Source: Diplonema papillatum (Eukaryota; Euglenozoa; Diplonemea; Diplonemida; Diplonemidae). Taken from it: DNA of 64,000 nt. Positions within the stretch are counted from its first letter, which is position 1, and the number at the start of each line of letters is the position of its first letter. A program made the position numbers and the translations under genes. Positions 40,901 to 51,475 of this stretch are shown piece by piece. Under the pieces are notes generated by a model that did not search any database, was not told the DNA's origin, and saw only the letters and a list, made by a program, of their open reading frames with translations. Location of the stretch: NCBI GenBank assembly GCA_030068145.1, contig JAPJBO010000288.1, positions 62,001-126,000 of the forward strand, written 5' to 3'.

Positions 40901-43900
40901 ACTTGCGGCACTTCACGTGGTGCGGGTTGCTTCCGCCCTTTTGCATCATCAGTTTGCATCGCGCAAACAGCGAAACGAAGCAGGAACGGGCTTGCGAAGG
41001 AGTACGCTGCTTCTCCCCCAGCAGCAACCCGGTCTAATTGATCCACGTACTCCTTCTCCGGCACGCGCAGATTGCCCACAAAGACCACTGTTTAGGCAGT
41101 GCGCGTCGCCGACCCCCAGTTCGGGAAAAGGGGTCATGCCCAATATAGGAAAGGGAGTCCTCCCATCCTGGAAGCCTCGGCGCTCCAGGAGGACGGAAGG
41201 ATCACTACCTCTCATGCAGGTTTGTATGAAGTCTCCTTGGCCCTCGTGAAGAAAAAGAGAAAAAATGGGAAAAGGACCATGTGGGCGCGCATACCTCTTG
41301 TTCAAGCTTCTCCCTTTCTCGCTCCCTCTGCTGGTTTTCATGCTCGCGTCGTCTGATTTCTTCCTGTTGCAGGGAGAGTTTGGGGGTACAGTTTTCAACA
41401 CCAACTTTTCCAGCCGGACACGCGAAAGCTCCAGAAGATTCAAGGGGCCGCCTGGTGCATATTTCGACATGGGCCAGAGGGAGAGATCCTCGAGGGGCTG
41501 CCTTGTGCTTACTTCGAATGAGGCTAGAGGGGGAGAAACAATACCACTACAAAGTCACTTAGTGGGTCTTTTTTGTTGAACGCTTACGCCGCCACTGAAC
41601 CCGGATTCACCTGTGTTTCGTGGGGCTACAGCACATTTACCTCCTTTGATCTATCGCAACTGGCAGTCTCCTCAAGCATTTCCTACAAGTCAGGTGCTTA
41701 TACAAAATACTCGAGGGACTTCCTTGTGCTCATTTCGAAGGAGGCTAGAGGGGGAGAAAACAATACAACTACAAAGTGGGTCTTTTTTGTTGAACGCTTA
41801 CGCCCGAGACTAAACCCAGATTCGGAGGCCACATACCCGCTTCATGACGTGCGTTTCGGGACGCTGTTCCTGGGCCGGGAACTTTTGGAAGATGAGCGTG
41901 TAGGTCGATTTGAGGATGGCGATGGCATCCCGCTTGTCCGCCGAGCGGTCGGCGGGGACCTTCCGCGCGTTGAATTCGAGAGCGGCCTGCTTCAAGCAGT
42001 CGAGGAACAGCTTCCGGCGCTGCAGCAGCGGGCCCTGCACGGAGCCGAGGATGTGGTTGCGGGGCAGCGTGAGCTCGAAGGTCACGAACTTCCCGTCGTT
42101 GTGGATCGACTCCGTGATCAGGAAAAAGCCCTTCTTTCGCTCCCGCACCGTCCGCGCGAGGCACGAGAGGTATATCACCGCGCTGTTCGAGATCTGCGCC
42201 GCGTTGTTGTCCCCGGCCTGGTACTCGAGCACCGGCGGCAGCAGCTCTCCACTGCCGGGGGCGCGCACTTCAATGCCGTAGTACTTCCCGTCCTTCCTCC
42301 TGGGCGGCACCACGTCGTCGAAGGGCCGGAAGGCCTCGTACCGCGCCCGCTTGGCCGGTGCCTGCGGCGAGTGGCCGGCGCCCTCCTCGTCGCGCTCGCG
42401 CTTGTCCTTCCCGCCGTCTTTTCCTCCTTTCCCGCCGTCTTTTCCTCCTTTCCCGCCGTCTTTTCCTCCTTTCCCGCCGTCTTTTCCTCCTTTCCCGCCG
42501 TCTTTTCCTCCTTTCCCGCCGTCCTTTCCTCCTTTCCCGCCGTCCTTCCCCCCTTTCTTCCCGCCTTTCCCCGGGAACGCGCTGCCTCCCTTCCCGGCGA
42601 CCCCTCGGTTGTTGAAGTCGTAGTTGTTGTTGTTGGCGTTGTTGTTGTTGTAGTTGCTGCCTTCGCTGGCCGGCGTGCTGCGCGGGGGAGGGGAGTCGCT
42701 GGGCTTCGATTCCTGGTGGTCGGACTTGTCGGCTTTCTTCTCCTCGGGCTTGGGGTCGGCCTGCTTCTGCTCAACCGACGGCTGCTTCTTCGTTACGACG
42801 CAGTCACTGCTCGCGTCAAAGACCGGGGACCGCCGCAGTTCCCCCAGAACGAGCCCCGTGATCGCACCCACCCGAGCCCACGCCGCCTTGTCTGTTCCGG
42901 CTTTTTCCTTCAACTCATCGGTCACCTTGAACCGCTCCTCGCCGTAGAGCCCGGCGAGATCGGTGTCGAGGACGTCTGACAGCAGCGTCAAGTCCGCCGC
43001 GATCTGGACAGCGGTCGGCCACGAGAGCCCGGGGGGAACTTGCATTCCGGGGATGCTCGGAATCAGCTTCCTCTGCCGGCAGTCGTAGTAAACAGCGTCC
43101 GCCATCGCCTCACACGGCGCCAAGGACAGGTATAACAGTTTCCCCGGGAGGCCGAGGGCCTCCTTCACGTCGCCCACGCTCAGGGGAAGCCGCACGACGA
43201 CCATCGGCTTCATGAACATCGGAGCCGACGGCTTGTCGGATCCAGCTTCGGAAGAGCTCAATGGGGTCAGATCGGTGACCACCATGTCGGAAGCGGGGAG
43301 CTGGAGAAGGTCCCCCACGCGGAGGCTGACTTCGAGTTCGTAGAGGTCGCGCTTCGGGCCGTCTTCTTTGTACGCGGCGATGCGCGCGGCGGGGGTGAAC
43401 AGCAGCTTGGTGCCTTCACCGTCGACGCCGCCGATCTTGATGTAGCGGTCGTCGATCAGGTCGAGGCTCAGCGAGTGCAATTCAGAGTAGCCCTTCGCTG
43501 CGGTGGCTGCTTGGATGAGGGAAGAGAAGGGTTTGCTGGACGTGACGCTGGAGGCCATCGCTTGCTCGACTTCGTCGGCTTGGATGAAGTTGCCCGTCTT
43601 GCGGTCAACCAGCATCCCCTCGCTGCGGTTGCTGAAGGTGAACAGCTCTTCCTTGTTGTCGGAAGCGTCCGCCAGCAGCGGGCATTTCGCGAGTTGAGCT
43701 TCGAACTTCATCATCGCCGACTGATGCACGCACACCGCCTCGCCGGTGACCAGCACGTACGTGACAGTCCGGGTCTGCATCTGCGGCTCTTCTACTTTCG
43801 GTTCTTCCGGGATCTCCTCGGTCGCTGCAGGTTCCTCTGTTGTCTCGGCGGCTGGCGCTTCGTCAGTCGCAGCTGCATCCTGGGCGTCTTCGGTTGGGGC

Positions 43901-44254
43901 GGGCTTCTCGTCGTTCGCTTCGTCTGGCTTCGCCTCCTCATCTGTCTTCATCGCGGTGTCCGCTTCCTCCTTCTTCGGCTCGGCTTCTGCTTTCTTCTCT
44001 GCAACGGGGACCGGCTCTTCGAGGATGAACTCGCAGTTTTCGAAGATAAGCTCTTCCAGCGTCACGTCCTTGACGCTCTGCGCCCATTTCTCGAACGCGT
44101 CCTTGTCGGTGCCCCCGGCGAGCTTCGCGGTAAACTCGACGCTGGCGGGGCCTTCAATGTACACGAACCGCTTCTTGCACGCGTCCCAGTTTCTCCATGG
44201 ATACACGCCCTTCACCTTCTTGAACTCGGTTTTGTCCGGTGTGAGGTCCTCCAT
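37913..44254 (-). CDS. Large nuclear-type protein: Gly/Lys repeats, ER/K helix and CID-like domain, six exons
   Basis: Exons: 44254-41837, 41363-41295, 40470-40363, 40038-39826, 39114-38767 and 38050-37913. All joins are phase 0 with donors GTATGT, GTATGC, GTATGT, GTATGA and GTGTGC, giving about 1097 residues. N-terminal part: KGVYPWRNWDACKKRFVYIEG, a Glu/Ala-rich linker (80-150), folded regions, an Asn-rich run (about 531-548), seven GGKDGGK repeats (about 560-616) and a further folded block ending ..HVMKR. Exons 2-4 build a long Arg/Glu/Lys helix (807-936). Exons 5-6 form a domain like the RNA polymerase II CTD-interacting domain (TCWYLLDAIIKEE, then FQLVGTWAGLFPERLLKQI). That suggests a role in transcription or mRNA processing. 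The exon 4 acceptor is the weakest boundary. Confidence 0.75.
38523..38747 (+). repeat. RepA copy in intron 5 of the CID-like gene
   Basis: Full copy from 'aaatactcgaggggctgcc' to 'caggtgcttatacaaagaaa'. Its tail ends about 19 bases from the splice donor at 38766, on the strand opposite the gene. Confidence 0.9.
40186..40322 (-). repeat. RepF copy in intron 3 of the CID-like gene
   Basis: RepF starts (plus strand) 'tgcaagaacgtgcttggaat', 'gggtatgtgctcaacac' and ends 'cataaggcgga', 'cggaacctgagtgtctgcag', 'acagga'. The same two ends bracket a 28S fragment at about 51207-51545. Partial copies: about 34057, 37650-37770, 38117 and 46475. Confidence 0.6.
40806..41000 (-). CDS. Possible Cys-motif coding piece within an intron
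   Basis: Within intron 2 of the CID-like gene the minus strand encodes CKLMMQKGGSNPHHVKCRKC followed by HETQALLYE, with a possible donor (CCG|GTACGG). The C-x15-C-x2-C pattern looks protein-like, but no clean acceptor was found. It may be an alternative exon, a remnant or chance. Confidence 0.25.
   Translation of the reverse strand, partial: PSQARSCFVSLFARCKLMMQKGGSNPHHVKCRKCHETQALLYEKIHKNADNRPVRARRQPLLKL
41490..41826 (+). repeat. RepA head-to-tail pair in intron 1 of the CID-like gene
   Basis: The first copy (about 41490-41704) is full length. The second (about 41705-41826) starts directly after 'ggtgcttatacaaa' with 'atactcgaggg' and stops at 'aacccagattcgg', about ten bases from the donor of exon 1 (intron start 41836). 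The pair fills about 70% of the 473-nt intron. Confidence 0.9.
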
Positions 44255-45035
44255 GCCGCTGCTCTCTTGATAATATCGGATTCAACCCCCCGCACCCCAC
44301 ACTCCTTCTCAGCCTGGTTTCTTTTTCGCTTGGTGAAGGTCAACGGTGTCGACCCACCGTGGTCCGGGCTCCTGGTAAATTCCCCGAAACTTCCCCGAAA
44401 CTCCCCGATATGCAGCAGCCCGATTTTTGTGGGAAAAACTGGGCTGCCGGTGGGTGGGCAGGTGTACAGGTTGGTAGTTGGGTGGACAGATGGGTGGATG
44501 GGGTAGTTGGTACGGTGGGTGGAAGGGCAGGAAAGTGGGTGAGCTGTTTACAAGAGCCGCTCCATCCCCTCTTGATAGACCGTGATAGACCGAAGAATAC
44601 AGCACCGGGCAATTCGATGCACTCTAGGGACAAGAGATGGACCTGATAGACCGTGGTGGACCGTGATTCGATTCGCTGTGATAAACAGCGGCAGGCACCC
44701 CGATGCAGTATCAAGAGATAGGGACGGACCGGCTCAGTACAGGTGTGCAGGTACGTGTGCTAATGTACTTCGGACGCGGCTCTCTTGATAATGTCGGATT
44801 CAACCCCCTGCACCCCACACTCCTTCTCAGCCCGGTTTCTTTTTTGCTTGGAGTGAAGGTCAACGGTGTCGACTGAAAAAGAATAGGCGCGGGTTTGTTT
44901 GTTCGTGCCGGGGGAGGATTCGCCTGCCAGTGGATGATATTGAGTGAATATGATCGTCGGGGCCAATCTTCTCCCAAACACGCTGTCAGCGTTCTCTTTC
45001 GTGTTTGCAATGCACTGTTACTACAAAATATTGTC
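44255..45035. repeat. Duplicated 5' flank of the CID-like gene enclosing a RepC, then RepB
   Basis: The leader at about 44263-44356 (gctctcttgataatatcgga, caccccacactccttctcag, gtgaaggtcaacggtgtcg) is repeated at about 44779-44876. Between the copies lies a minus-strand RepC (about 44565-44745). The second copy is followed at once by RepB (about 44876-45035). Confidence 0.75.
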
Positions 45036-45827
45036 AGGTTTCTGTTTCTTGCCGTTTTTGAGTGTTTTGACAGAAGGCGTTTAGCTTCGCATGTTTGTTC
45101 TAGCTGCTTTCAGGCTTCGAACTTGCTGAGGTTCGGAGCTTGCAACAACCCGGCGTGCCCGGTGTAGTCCACTGTCCGCAACCTCATGTCATAGGCTCGA
45201 TGCTTCCCAAATGCTCCGCCGAGCTTGTTTGAGAACTACGTGAGACTTGTGGCGGCTTCATAGTTTCCGAACACGACTTCATTTCCTTGTCCATTTGCGC
45301 CTGGCAACCATCGCGGTGCAATTCGACGCTTGCTGAAATGTACGCGAAGTGCATTCATGAACTCGGGTTCTACGCTTGGACCGAACGCTCCCCGTTTCAG
45401 TTCATGAATTGGGGTTCGAAGTGAAAGTGTGCATGGACTCCCGGGGGTCCAATGCCTCCGTGCATCGAACTGCCTGCAGCAGTCTATAAGCAGTCGGGTC
45501 ACCCACTGGCTATCGTAGGCTATCACAGGCACCTAGTGGCTATTGCAGCCTCAGGGCAAATCCCCCCTGAAAGCACGATTTCCGCATCTCGCAAGCGAGG
45601 GTGGTCGTCTGGCCTGTATTTGGGCCAGTCCATCGACTTTCAGCAGGAGCGAGGGTTGGTACTTGAGCTCTCGTTCGTTGGTTTTTGGCCATTCTCCCCA
45701 GAATCGCCACAGGGCGGGGTTTGGCTTCTTAAGGCGTCGTGCCGCCCCTGGCGTGGAAGCCTTTTTGATCGGTGGGCAACGAGAAAAACGAACGAAAAAG
45801 CGTTCAGGAGTGGACTACGACGGAGGC

Positions 45828-45828
<1 letters not shown>

Positions 45829-45858
<30 letters not shown>

Positions 45859-45875
45859 TGAGAGTGAGAGAGCTA
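45829..45875 (+). repeat. (GA)n microsatellite
   Basis: About twenty GA steps with rare interruptions (gagagagagagagagagaga, then gtgagagtgagag). Confidence 0.9.
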
Positions 45876-46821
45876 GAGCGAGAGGGATGGTGTTAACTCC
45901 TGCAGGGTAGAGCAAATCTTGGCAGGCAGCCCACTTTTTCCCTGCAGCAAAACTGATGCATTTATTTTGAGACTGGCGGCGATGCCAGAGAACGCAGCGT
46001 TTTACTCGTCTCCTCTTGTCGAACTCGCATCCCCCTTGGTACGGCCAGTGCGCTTTGCCGGTGCCATTCAGGCTATTCTTTTTGAAAGTATGCCAATACT
46101 GCAGGGAATAGTTGACTAGACCTCTTGAGTTTGTGCTGACCACGAATAGGGGAGTCGGGAGAACCTACAAAGCTAAAAGCAGGACCGACCCCCCCGTTCG
46201 TGAGAAAAAGCGAAGAATAAAAACACCTTCTTTTTTCCATCGATCTTTGTCAAGAGCTGCAACTCAACTATTCCCCCCTTATGTCTTCTTCCTGTCCGGG
46301 TATCATTTTTCCTTTCTCGAGGAAAAATGCAGAGTGCGCCTCCCCTTCTGCTCAAAGAAATCAAATGTGTGTGTCAAGTGTCGTAGCCGGGGCAGGGATG
46401 TTTGGTACTCGAGAGCTCACACAACCGCCCGCGAATCATTCAGTCTCGGAGCTGTACAGAGGATGGTGGGGGGACTCGGATATGTGCTCGACACCGCTGA
46501 CGGTCCCAATGGTACGTATAGGGTGGCGTTTTCACGCGCACAGCCTAGTTTCCCTGATGGCCTCCTTAACGGCGCAATTGGGCAGCAGCACTGAGCATTT
46601 CAGCAAGAAGGGCTGTTTGAGGAAAGTACACGTTGGTGATGTCACCCTCAAACGAGCGCTTGCGAAGGGTAGTCGACGCGCGCTTGCACGCCGCGAGGAG
46701 ATGTTCCTTTATTTCTAGACTAAGTGCTTAACTGCGGCTTGAACAAGTACTCATGTATCTTCAAGCCGAAGTGGGGAGGGGCCTCTGTCTCTCTCCCTCT
46801 CTCGATGAATCTTTCTTTTTC

Positions 46822-47080
46822 TCATTCTTTTATTTTCGCTTCATCGCATTCGTGATGCAGTGCTTCTCTTAGGGTTGGGAGTGACTTGGAAATTAGGAGG
46901 AGGTTGCTGCAAAGGGGAGTGCCCGGTTTACGTTTCGTGGTTCCACCGCGGATGACGGAAAGGGCGGCTGCTTCTTCATCTCCGCGGCGCGTGGGCAGCA
47001 TGCTTGTGAGCAAGGGCCCCCCGGAGGCGGAGTTTTGAGCCGCGAGGGCCCCACACGGTCGAGTCAAACCTCTGAGGCTG
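46822..47080 (-). CDS. Possible terminal exon
   Basis: On the minus strand CTCCAGCCTCAG is followed by a frame reading GLTRPCGALAAQNSASGG, later RRGDEEAAALSVIRGGTTKR and a stop. Codon composition is gene-like, but no upstream exon or domain is known. Confidence 0.3.
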
Positions 47081-47445
47081 GAGCTAAAGCTGGCGCAATT
47101 CAACCAACATGCACACGGTTAAGCCGCTGTCGCCGTTCTTGTTAGCTGTACCTAACAAAATACTGTCCCAGGGAAGCAGATATTGGTACCGCTTTTTATA
47201 GCGTGCATTTAGACACACCCGCTTTTCGGGTGCGACTCGGGCACACCCGCTTTAACTCCAGCATCTGAGGCTGATTTACACCGTGCGAAATTGGTCTCAG
47301 AATTCACATGAGGCAATGCTCCCAAAATCCAAACCTGAAACGGTAACAGACCCAGTTTCACTGGAGTGCCCGTTCCCGGCGAGCTACGAGGGAACGAACC
47401 TGTAAGAGTGCCAACGCTACTCTTTCAATAACGTACATATAAAAG

Positions 47446-48990
47446 GTGTCACGGGATAAGCCGGCAGCCGCTGCTTAACGGTGCATGCTAATCCATGTGG
47501 TTCATGTACTTAAAAGAACTCAATGCTTAACGGACGTGGGAGCGGAACAAGACCTGGGGACTACCGACGTTTTATGCGTTGGTAGCGTGGCTGTCGGACA
47601 TGCAATGGACCGAGAACGGGCAGGCGTCAATGCTGGAGCTTGCGATCGACTTTGAGCTCTTCTCGGGCCTCAGCATGCCGCTGCACGGGAATGCGCCGAA
47701 GGGGGTGAGAGAACGGGGAAACGTCCTGCGCTGCATGATGAGCGCGTTGGACAAGTTGGCGGCACAGCAAGGGCTGGGAAGCTGCATGAGAGGAGAGAGG
47801 GTGTGCCCGACGACGTCGCTGTCGTTCATGGGCATCACGGGGATATCGGGTATACGGCCCAGGCCACGCTTTCGCGAGGCACACACGGGGACGATACTTG
47901 AGGAACAAGTGAAAGGAAGCGATGTAGGGACGCAGTGCCCGACGTACCCTGACTGGACGATCGGGAGAGCGGCGAGGTGGGCCCTGCCTGCCCCACCACA
48001 ACTGCACCCAGACCCCGTGCATATGCCGGGTGTCGGTATAGAGAAGGCACTCGTCACGTGCGCGACCCATCACAAAGGGAAGTGTGAGGCGTGCAGAGCA
48101 CTCGTCCGAAGGGACGTTCCCACGGTAGAGATGTGCTGCCGGCACCATCACCACGCGAACGATGGGCAGCCGATCGCGGTGTGCACAGAGCACAGCACGA
48201 CGAAGTGCGGCGAGTGCAAGACGGCGGCGGCGTGTTGCCGCAGCGGGCATCATGCCTGCCGCACGCATGGCAGAGGGACCTGCCAAGAGTGCAAAAGGCT
48301 CCCTACGCTGACGCAGAGGCGACCGGCGGCATGTTGCAGCCGCGGCCACCACCAGTCCAACAAGCCGAACGTCGAGTCAACCCCCGGACGCAACAAGAAG
48401 AAGAGGCCCTCCTCACCCACCCAGGTGGGTGTACAGCGGGAAACGCCAGTAGGAAAGCGAGCGGCGCGAGCGGCGCGAGCGCCGCTCGCGGCAACTAAAA
48501 AGGAGACGGCGACGACCGGACGGGCGACCAAGAGGCCGCCACCAACGCCAGGAACCAGCGAACGACCAGCGCTGAAGAAGAGGGTGCTCGGCACCCCGAA
48601 GGAAGGCCTGATCGCCGGCCGCAAGCGGAAGAAGACGAAGGCGACCACCCCCGACTCAGGGGTGCAACGAAGGAAGAAGAAGGTACCGAGGGCAAGCAGC
48701 TCTCAGAAACGACCGGGGACCACGGGCACACCAATGCCCTCGAAAGTGAAAAACGGACACACGTGCCCGCCCTCGTACTCGCCGACTCAGTCTCTGGAAT
48801 CGCAAGAAAGCCAAACCCCGCTAGCTCCACAAATGCTCGACCTTGACGACGCAATGGCAGGTGACGACGTCATCCGATAACCTGACTTTCAAGGCAGTGC
48901 ATGCTAATCCATGTGGTTCATGTACTTAAAAGAACTCAATGCTTAACGGCTCATCACGTGGGCGGCCCTGAGATTACCCACTTTATCTTT
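47446..48990 (+). mobile_element. Cassette flanked by identical 53-bp direct repeats
   Basis: Repeats at 47481-47533 and 48897-48949 (both gtgcatgctaatccatgtgg .. aatgcttaacgg) are identical. A single open coding block lies exactly between them. The outer flanks (agccgctgcttaacgg before; tcacgtgggcgg and ccctgagatt after) also occur around the two adjacent units at 12540-12690, where no block is present. The encoded protein has a retroelement-like N-terminal part, so this is probably the 3' module of a retroelement family. It looks whole as a cassette but lacks the enzymatic domains. Confidence 0.7.
47531..48880 (+). CDS. Cassette protein: retroelement-like segment plus three Cys/His repeats
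   Basis: The frame is open from the last bases of the left 53-bp repeat to 16 bp before the right one, about 449 codons. The first 60 residues (TWGLPTFYALVAWLSDMQW, then MLELAIDFELFSG) recall the region after the polymerase domain in some protist retroelements; this is an impression, not a match. Then come three units of C-x2-H-x4-C-x2-C (CATHHKGKCEAC, CTEHSTTKCGEC, CRTHGRGTCQEC), separated by CC-x3-HH blocks (CCRHHHH, CCRSGHH, CCSRGHH). The last third is Lys/Arg-rich. Zinc or nucleic-acid binding is likely by composition. It is one of the few plus-strand frames that looks real. No ATG is needed near the start if translated as part of a larger unit. Confidence 0.6.
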   Translation, partial: RTWERNKTWGLPTFYALVAWLSDMQWTENGQASMLELAIDFELFSGLSMPLHGNAPKGVRERGNVLRCMMSALDKLAAQQGLGSCMRGERVCPTTSLSFMGITGISGIRPRPRFREAHTGTILEEQVKGSDVGTQCPTYPDWTIGRAARWALPAPPQLHPDPVHMPGVGIEKALVTCATHHKGKCEACRALVRRDVPTVEMCCRHHHHANDGQPIAVCTEHSTTKCGECKTAAACCRSGHHACRTHGRGTCQECKRLPTLTQRRPAACCSRGHHQSNKPNVESTPGRNKKKRPSSPTQVGVQRETPVGKRAARAARAPLAATKKETATTGRATKRPPPTPGTSERPALKKRVLGTPKEGLIAGRKRKKTKATTPDSGVQRRKKKVPRASSSQKRPGTTGTPMPSKVKNGHTCPPSYSPTQSLESQESQTPLAPQMLDLDDAMAGDDVIR

Positions 48991-49634
48991 AGCCATACTT
49001 CAACTTCCTTGTTCCTTGATTGGCCGGGATGGCTGCGTCGGCCTTTGGTCGACGTGAGAAACGCAGCCCACCGGGTTCTTGTTGCATTTTGCGGAGAGAC
49101 ACAGCAACGCCGTTGTGCACCGCACTGTGGCGCCGTGTACGATAAGAAATCCTGCCGGAAGGTCCTGCAGCGGCGCTTTTTGAGCGGGTTGCGTCTGGCT
49201 GTCAAAAAACACCACCATAATGACCCTGCTGCTGTTCGACACATCATGGCCAGGCTTTGCAGCATGCCGAACGTACTGATTTCAGCACGTTAATTTTCTT
49301 CGTTTCTTTTTGTACACATGCTGAATCACTACGTGTACACGTGCTGAAATCAATAATAATAATTGTCAGCACGTACTATCTTTTCTGCAGATTCATCTGG
49401 GAAGTCAAGCGCATTACCGGAGATTTCGGTCGGCAGATCCTCCTGTTGCTTACCACCGCGACACTGGAGGGTTGAGGCCGGAGAGGAGGCAAAGGCAGAG
49501 ACATGCAACACTGGCAGGTGAGCCCCCTAGGTATTTAGCTCCAAGACTAAAGAGCTGCGTAAGCCCTGATCATGGCTCCCCGGTTTCGTTTTAGTATTCG
49601 ACAAATCGAATAATAACACAGGTGTTATTTTCCG

Positions 49635-49806
49635 ACTAGAGGGGGAGAAAAACAATACAACTACAAAGTGGGTATTTTTTGTGACGCTTACGCCCGCCAC
49701 TAAACCCAGATTTACCTGTGTTTCGTGTGGGCTACAGCACATTTACCTCCTTTGATCTATCGCAACTGGCAGTCTCCTCAAGCATTTCCTACAAATAGGT
49801 GCTTAT
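49635..49806 (+). repeat. RepA copy lacking its first 40 bp
   Basis: It begins at 'gactagagggggagaaaaac' and runs to 'aaataggtgcttatatat'. It is joined directly to a RepE. Confidence 0.9.
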
Positions 49807-49811
49807 ATATA

Positions 49812-49920
49812 TTTTGTTTGTGCGCACTAGCGGAACTCACCTGCTTTTGGTAAGTTTCATGTAGTACGCTGCCAACTACTAATTTATAGTACCAACAATG
49901 CATTGTTAACACAAAAAAAA
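49812..49920 (+). repeat. RepE copy
   Basis: It matches 60161-60270 almost base for base (tttgtgcgcactagcggaac, tcatgtagtacgctgccaac, accaacaatgcattgttaac, acaaaaaa). The close match implies recent spread. The A-rich end resembles a SINE tail. Confidence 0.85.
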
Positions 49921-50727
49921 CAAGCGGGAAACATCGATCAGCCGGCACACACAAACAAAGGGGGTTTGCGGGGCCTGAAAAGTTCCACAAAATTCACCCT
50001 GTTTGTTATTGTTCGACATTCTGTTCTGAGACCCGTCGTCTTTTCGTTTGCCCCGCCTCCAGTGTCTAGAGTAAGAGTCTTTATGTGGGTATTCGAAGGC
50101 AAGATCTTGGTTCAATGATTAGGCGAAGGGAGGGGAAAATTTAGTTTAATGTATAAGCAGGACGCTGCCTCTCATGCATGTTTCATGTTAGCATCAAGGG
50201 GGAAGGGGGAGTGCCTTCTGCACGACTTGACGGTCGTACTACGTTTTGTGGCTTGCTAGCACTTGCCCATTGCTCTGTCTTCGTGCCTCCTTCCCGTCAC
50301 GTTAGTAGTGGTAAAAGGAACATCACCGACAGTGCTGGAGGGGCTAGTTTACGTTTTGTTGCTGTGTGGTGAATTCGCGACCCCCGATTATTCAAGATTA
50401 TTGCCGTGGCACCCCCGGCTGCGATGGGAAGCTCGGCTAGAGTGTTGTTCGGTCTTGGCCCGAGATTATTCCCGGATGCTTGTGCACACGTGTGTGCAGT
50501 TCGTTTGTTAGTTGCCATCACCGTTGTCATATTCGGTTTAACAGATTGCAAAACCGAAGATGGCAGAAACCCCCAGGGGTCGCCCGGTGGGGGGGTGCAA
50601 TCAGTGGCCACGTTTTTTTGGACTAGTGCAGACGCTTTCTTTGCTCAGGAACGTCCGTGAGCCAATAAGGTCTTGGCCGAGATCAAAGATACAAAATCAC
50701 GACGTTGCTGAGTGGCGTTTGTTTCCT

Positions 50728-51431
50728 TCATTCGTCGAACTCGTACCACAACTTGAAGCTGCAATTTTGCTGTGGTGTGTGTGTGTGTGTGCGTGCGTGT
50801 GTGGTGCGCCAATTAAATTTAGGCACATGACTACGGCGCCACAACACGGTGCGTGTATCCTCCACAGGATACTACCGGTTGGACGTGTCAGACTCAGTGT
50901 TTCAAGACCGATAGTCCTCTGACATGCTGGCCTGAAATACCTCTCTCGCTTTCTCACTCTCTCGCGTATTCACATAACTACGCCCGCCACAGAACCCAGA
51001 TTTACCTGTGTTTCGTGTGGGCTACAGCACATTTACCTCCTTCGTCTATCGCAACTGGCATTCTCCTCAAGAATTTCCTACAAAGTAGGTGCTTATACAA
51101 AAAGACAGAGACATGAGCGTGGTTTGCTAGGCGGCGAAAGTAAGTGCGAATGGAGTGCAGGCAAGAAGAGCAGTGTGCGGGCGATCGCATCCTTTAATAC
51201 TCGGGACTGCAAGAAACGTGCTTGGAATGGATATGTGCTCAACCATTGTGTCTAGACTGGGTTCTGGCTTAGAGGCGTTCAGCCATAATCCATCCAGTGG
51301 TAGCATCACGGCACTGTCCGATCGAACAACCGTAGATACCAGGGACTAGAAACGGGAGTTCCTCTCGTACTACCCCGTATTGCTGTCGGAATGCGCTGGC
51401 CCGATGGGCTCTCTCTCCATCAGTAGGGTAA

Positions 51432-51475
<44 letters not shown>

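Larger units (their letters stand above)
45036..47445. other. Gene-poor stretch
   Basis: No confident gene. It contains a (GA)n microsatellite at about 45829-45875, a small RepF-like piece at about 46475-46530 and one possible exon at 46831-47090. Confidence 0.4.
48991..50727. other. Stretch with RepA and RepE, no gene
   Basis: Apart from a RepA piece (about 49635-49806) joined to a RepE (49812-49920), nothing is recognised. Confidence 0.4.

Noticed and set aside
47481-48949. The 53-bp repeats as LTRs
   Set aside because: They are too short, occur as tandem units elsewhere and enclose no full enzyme set.
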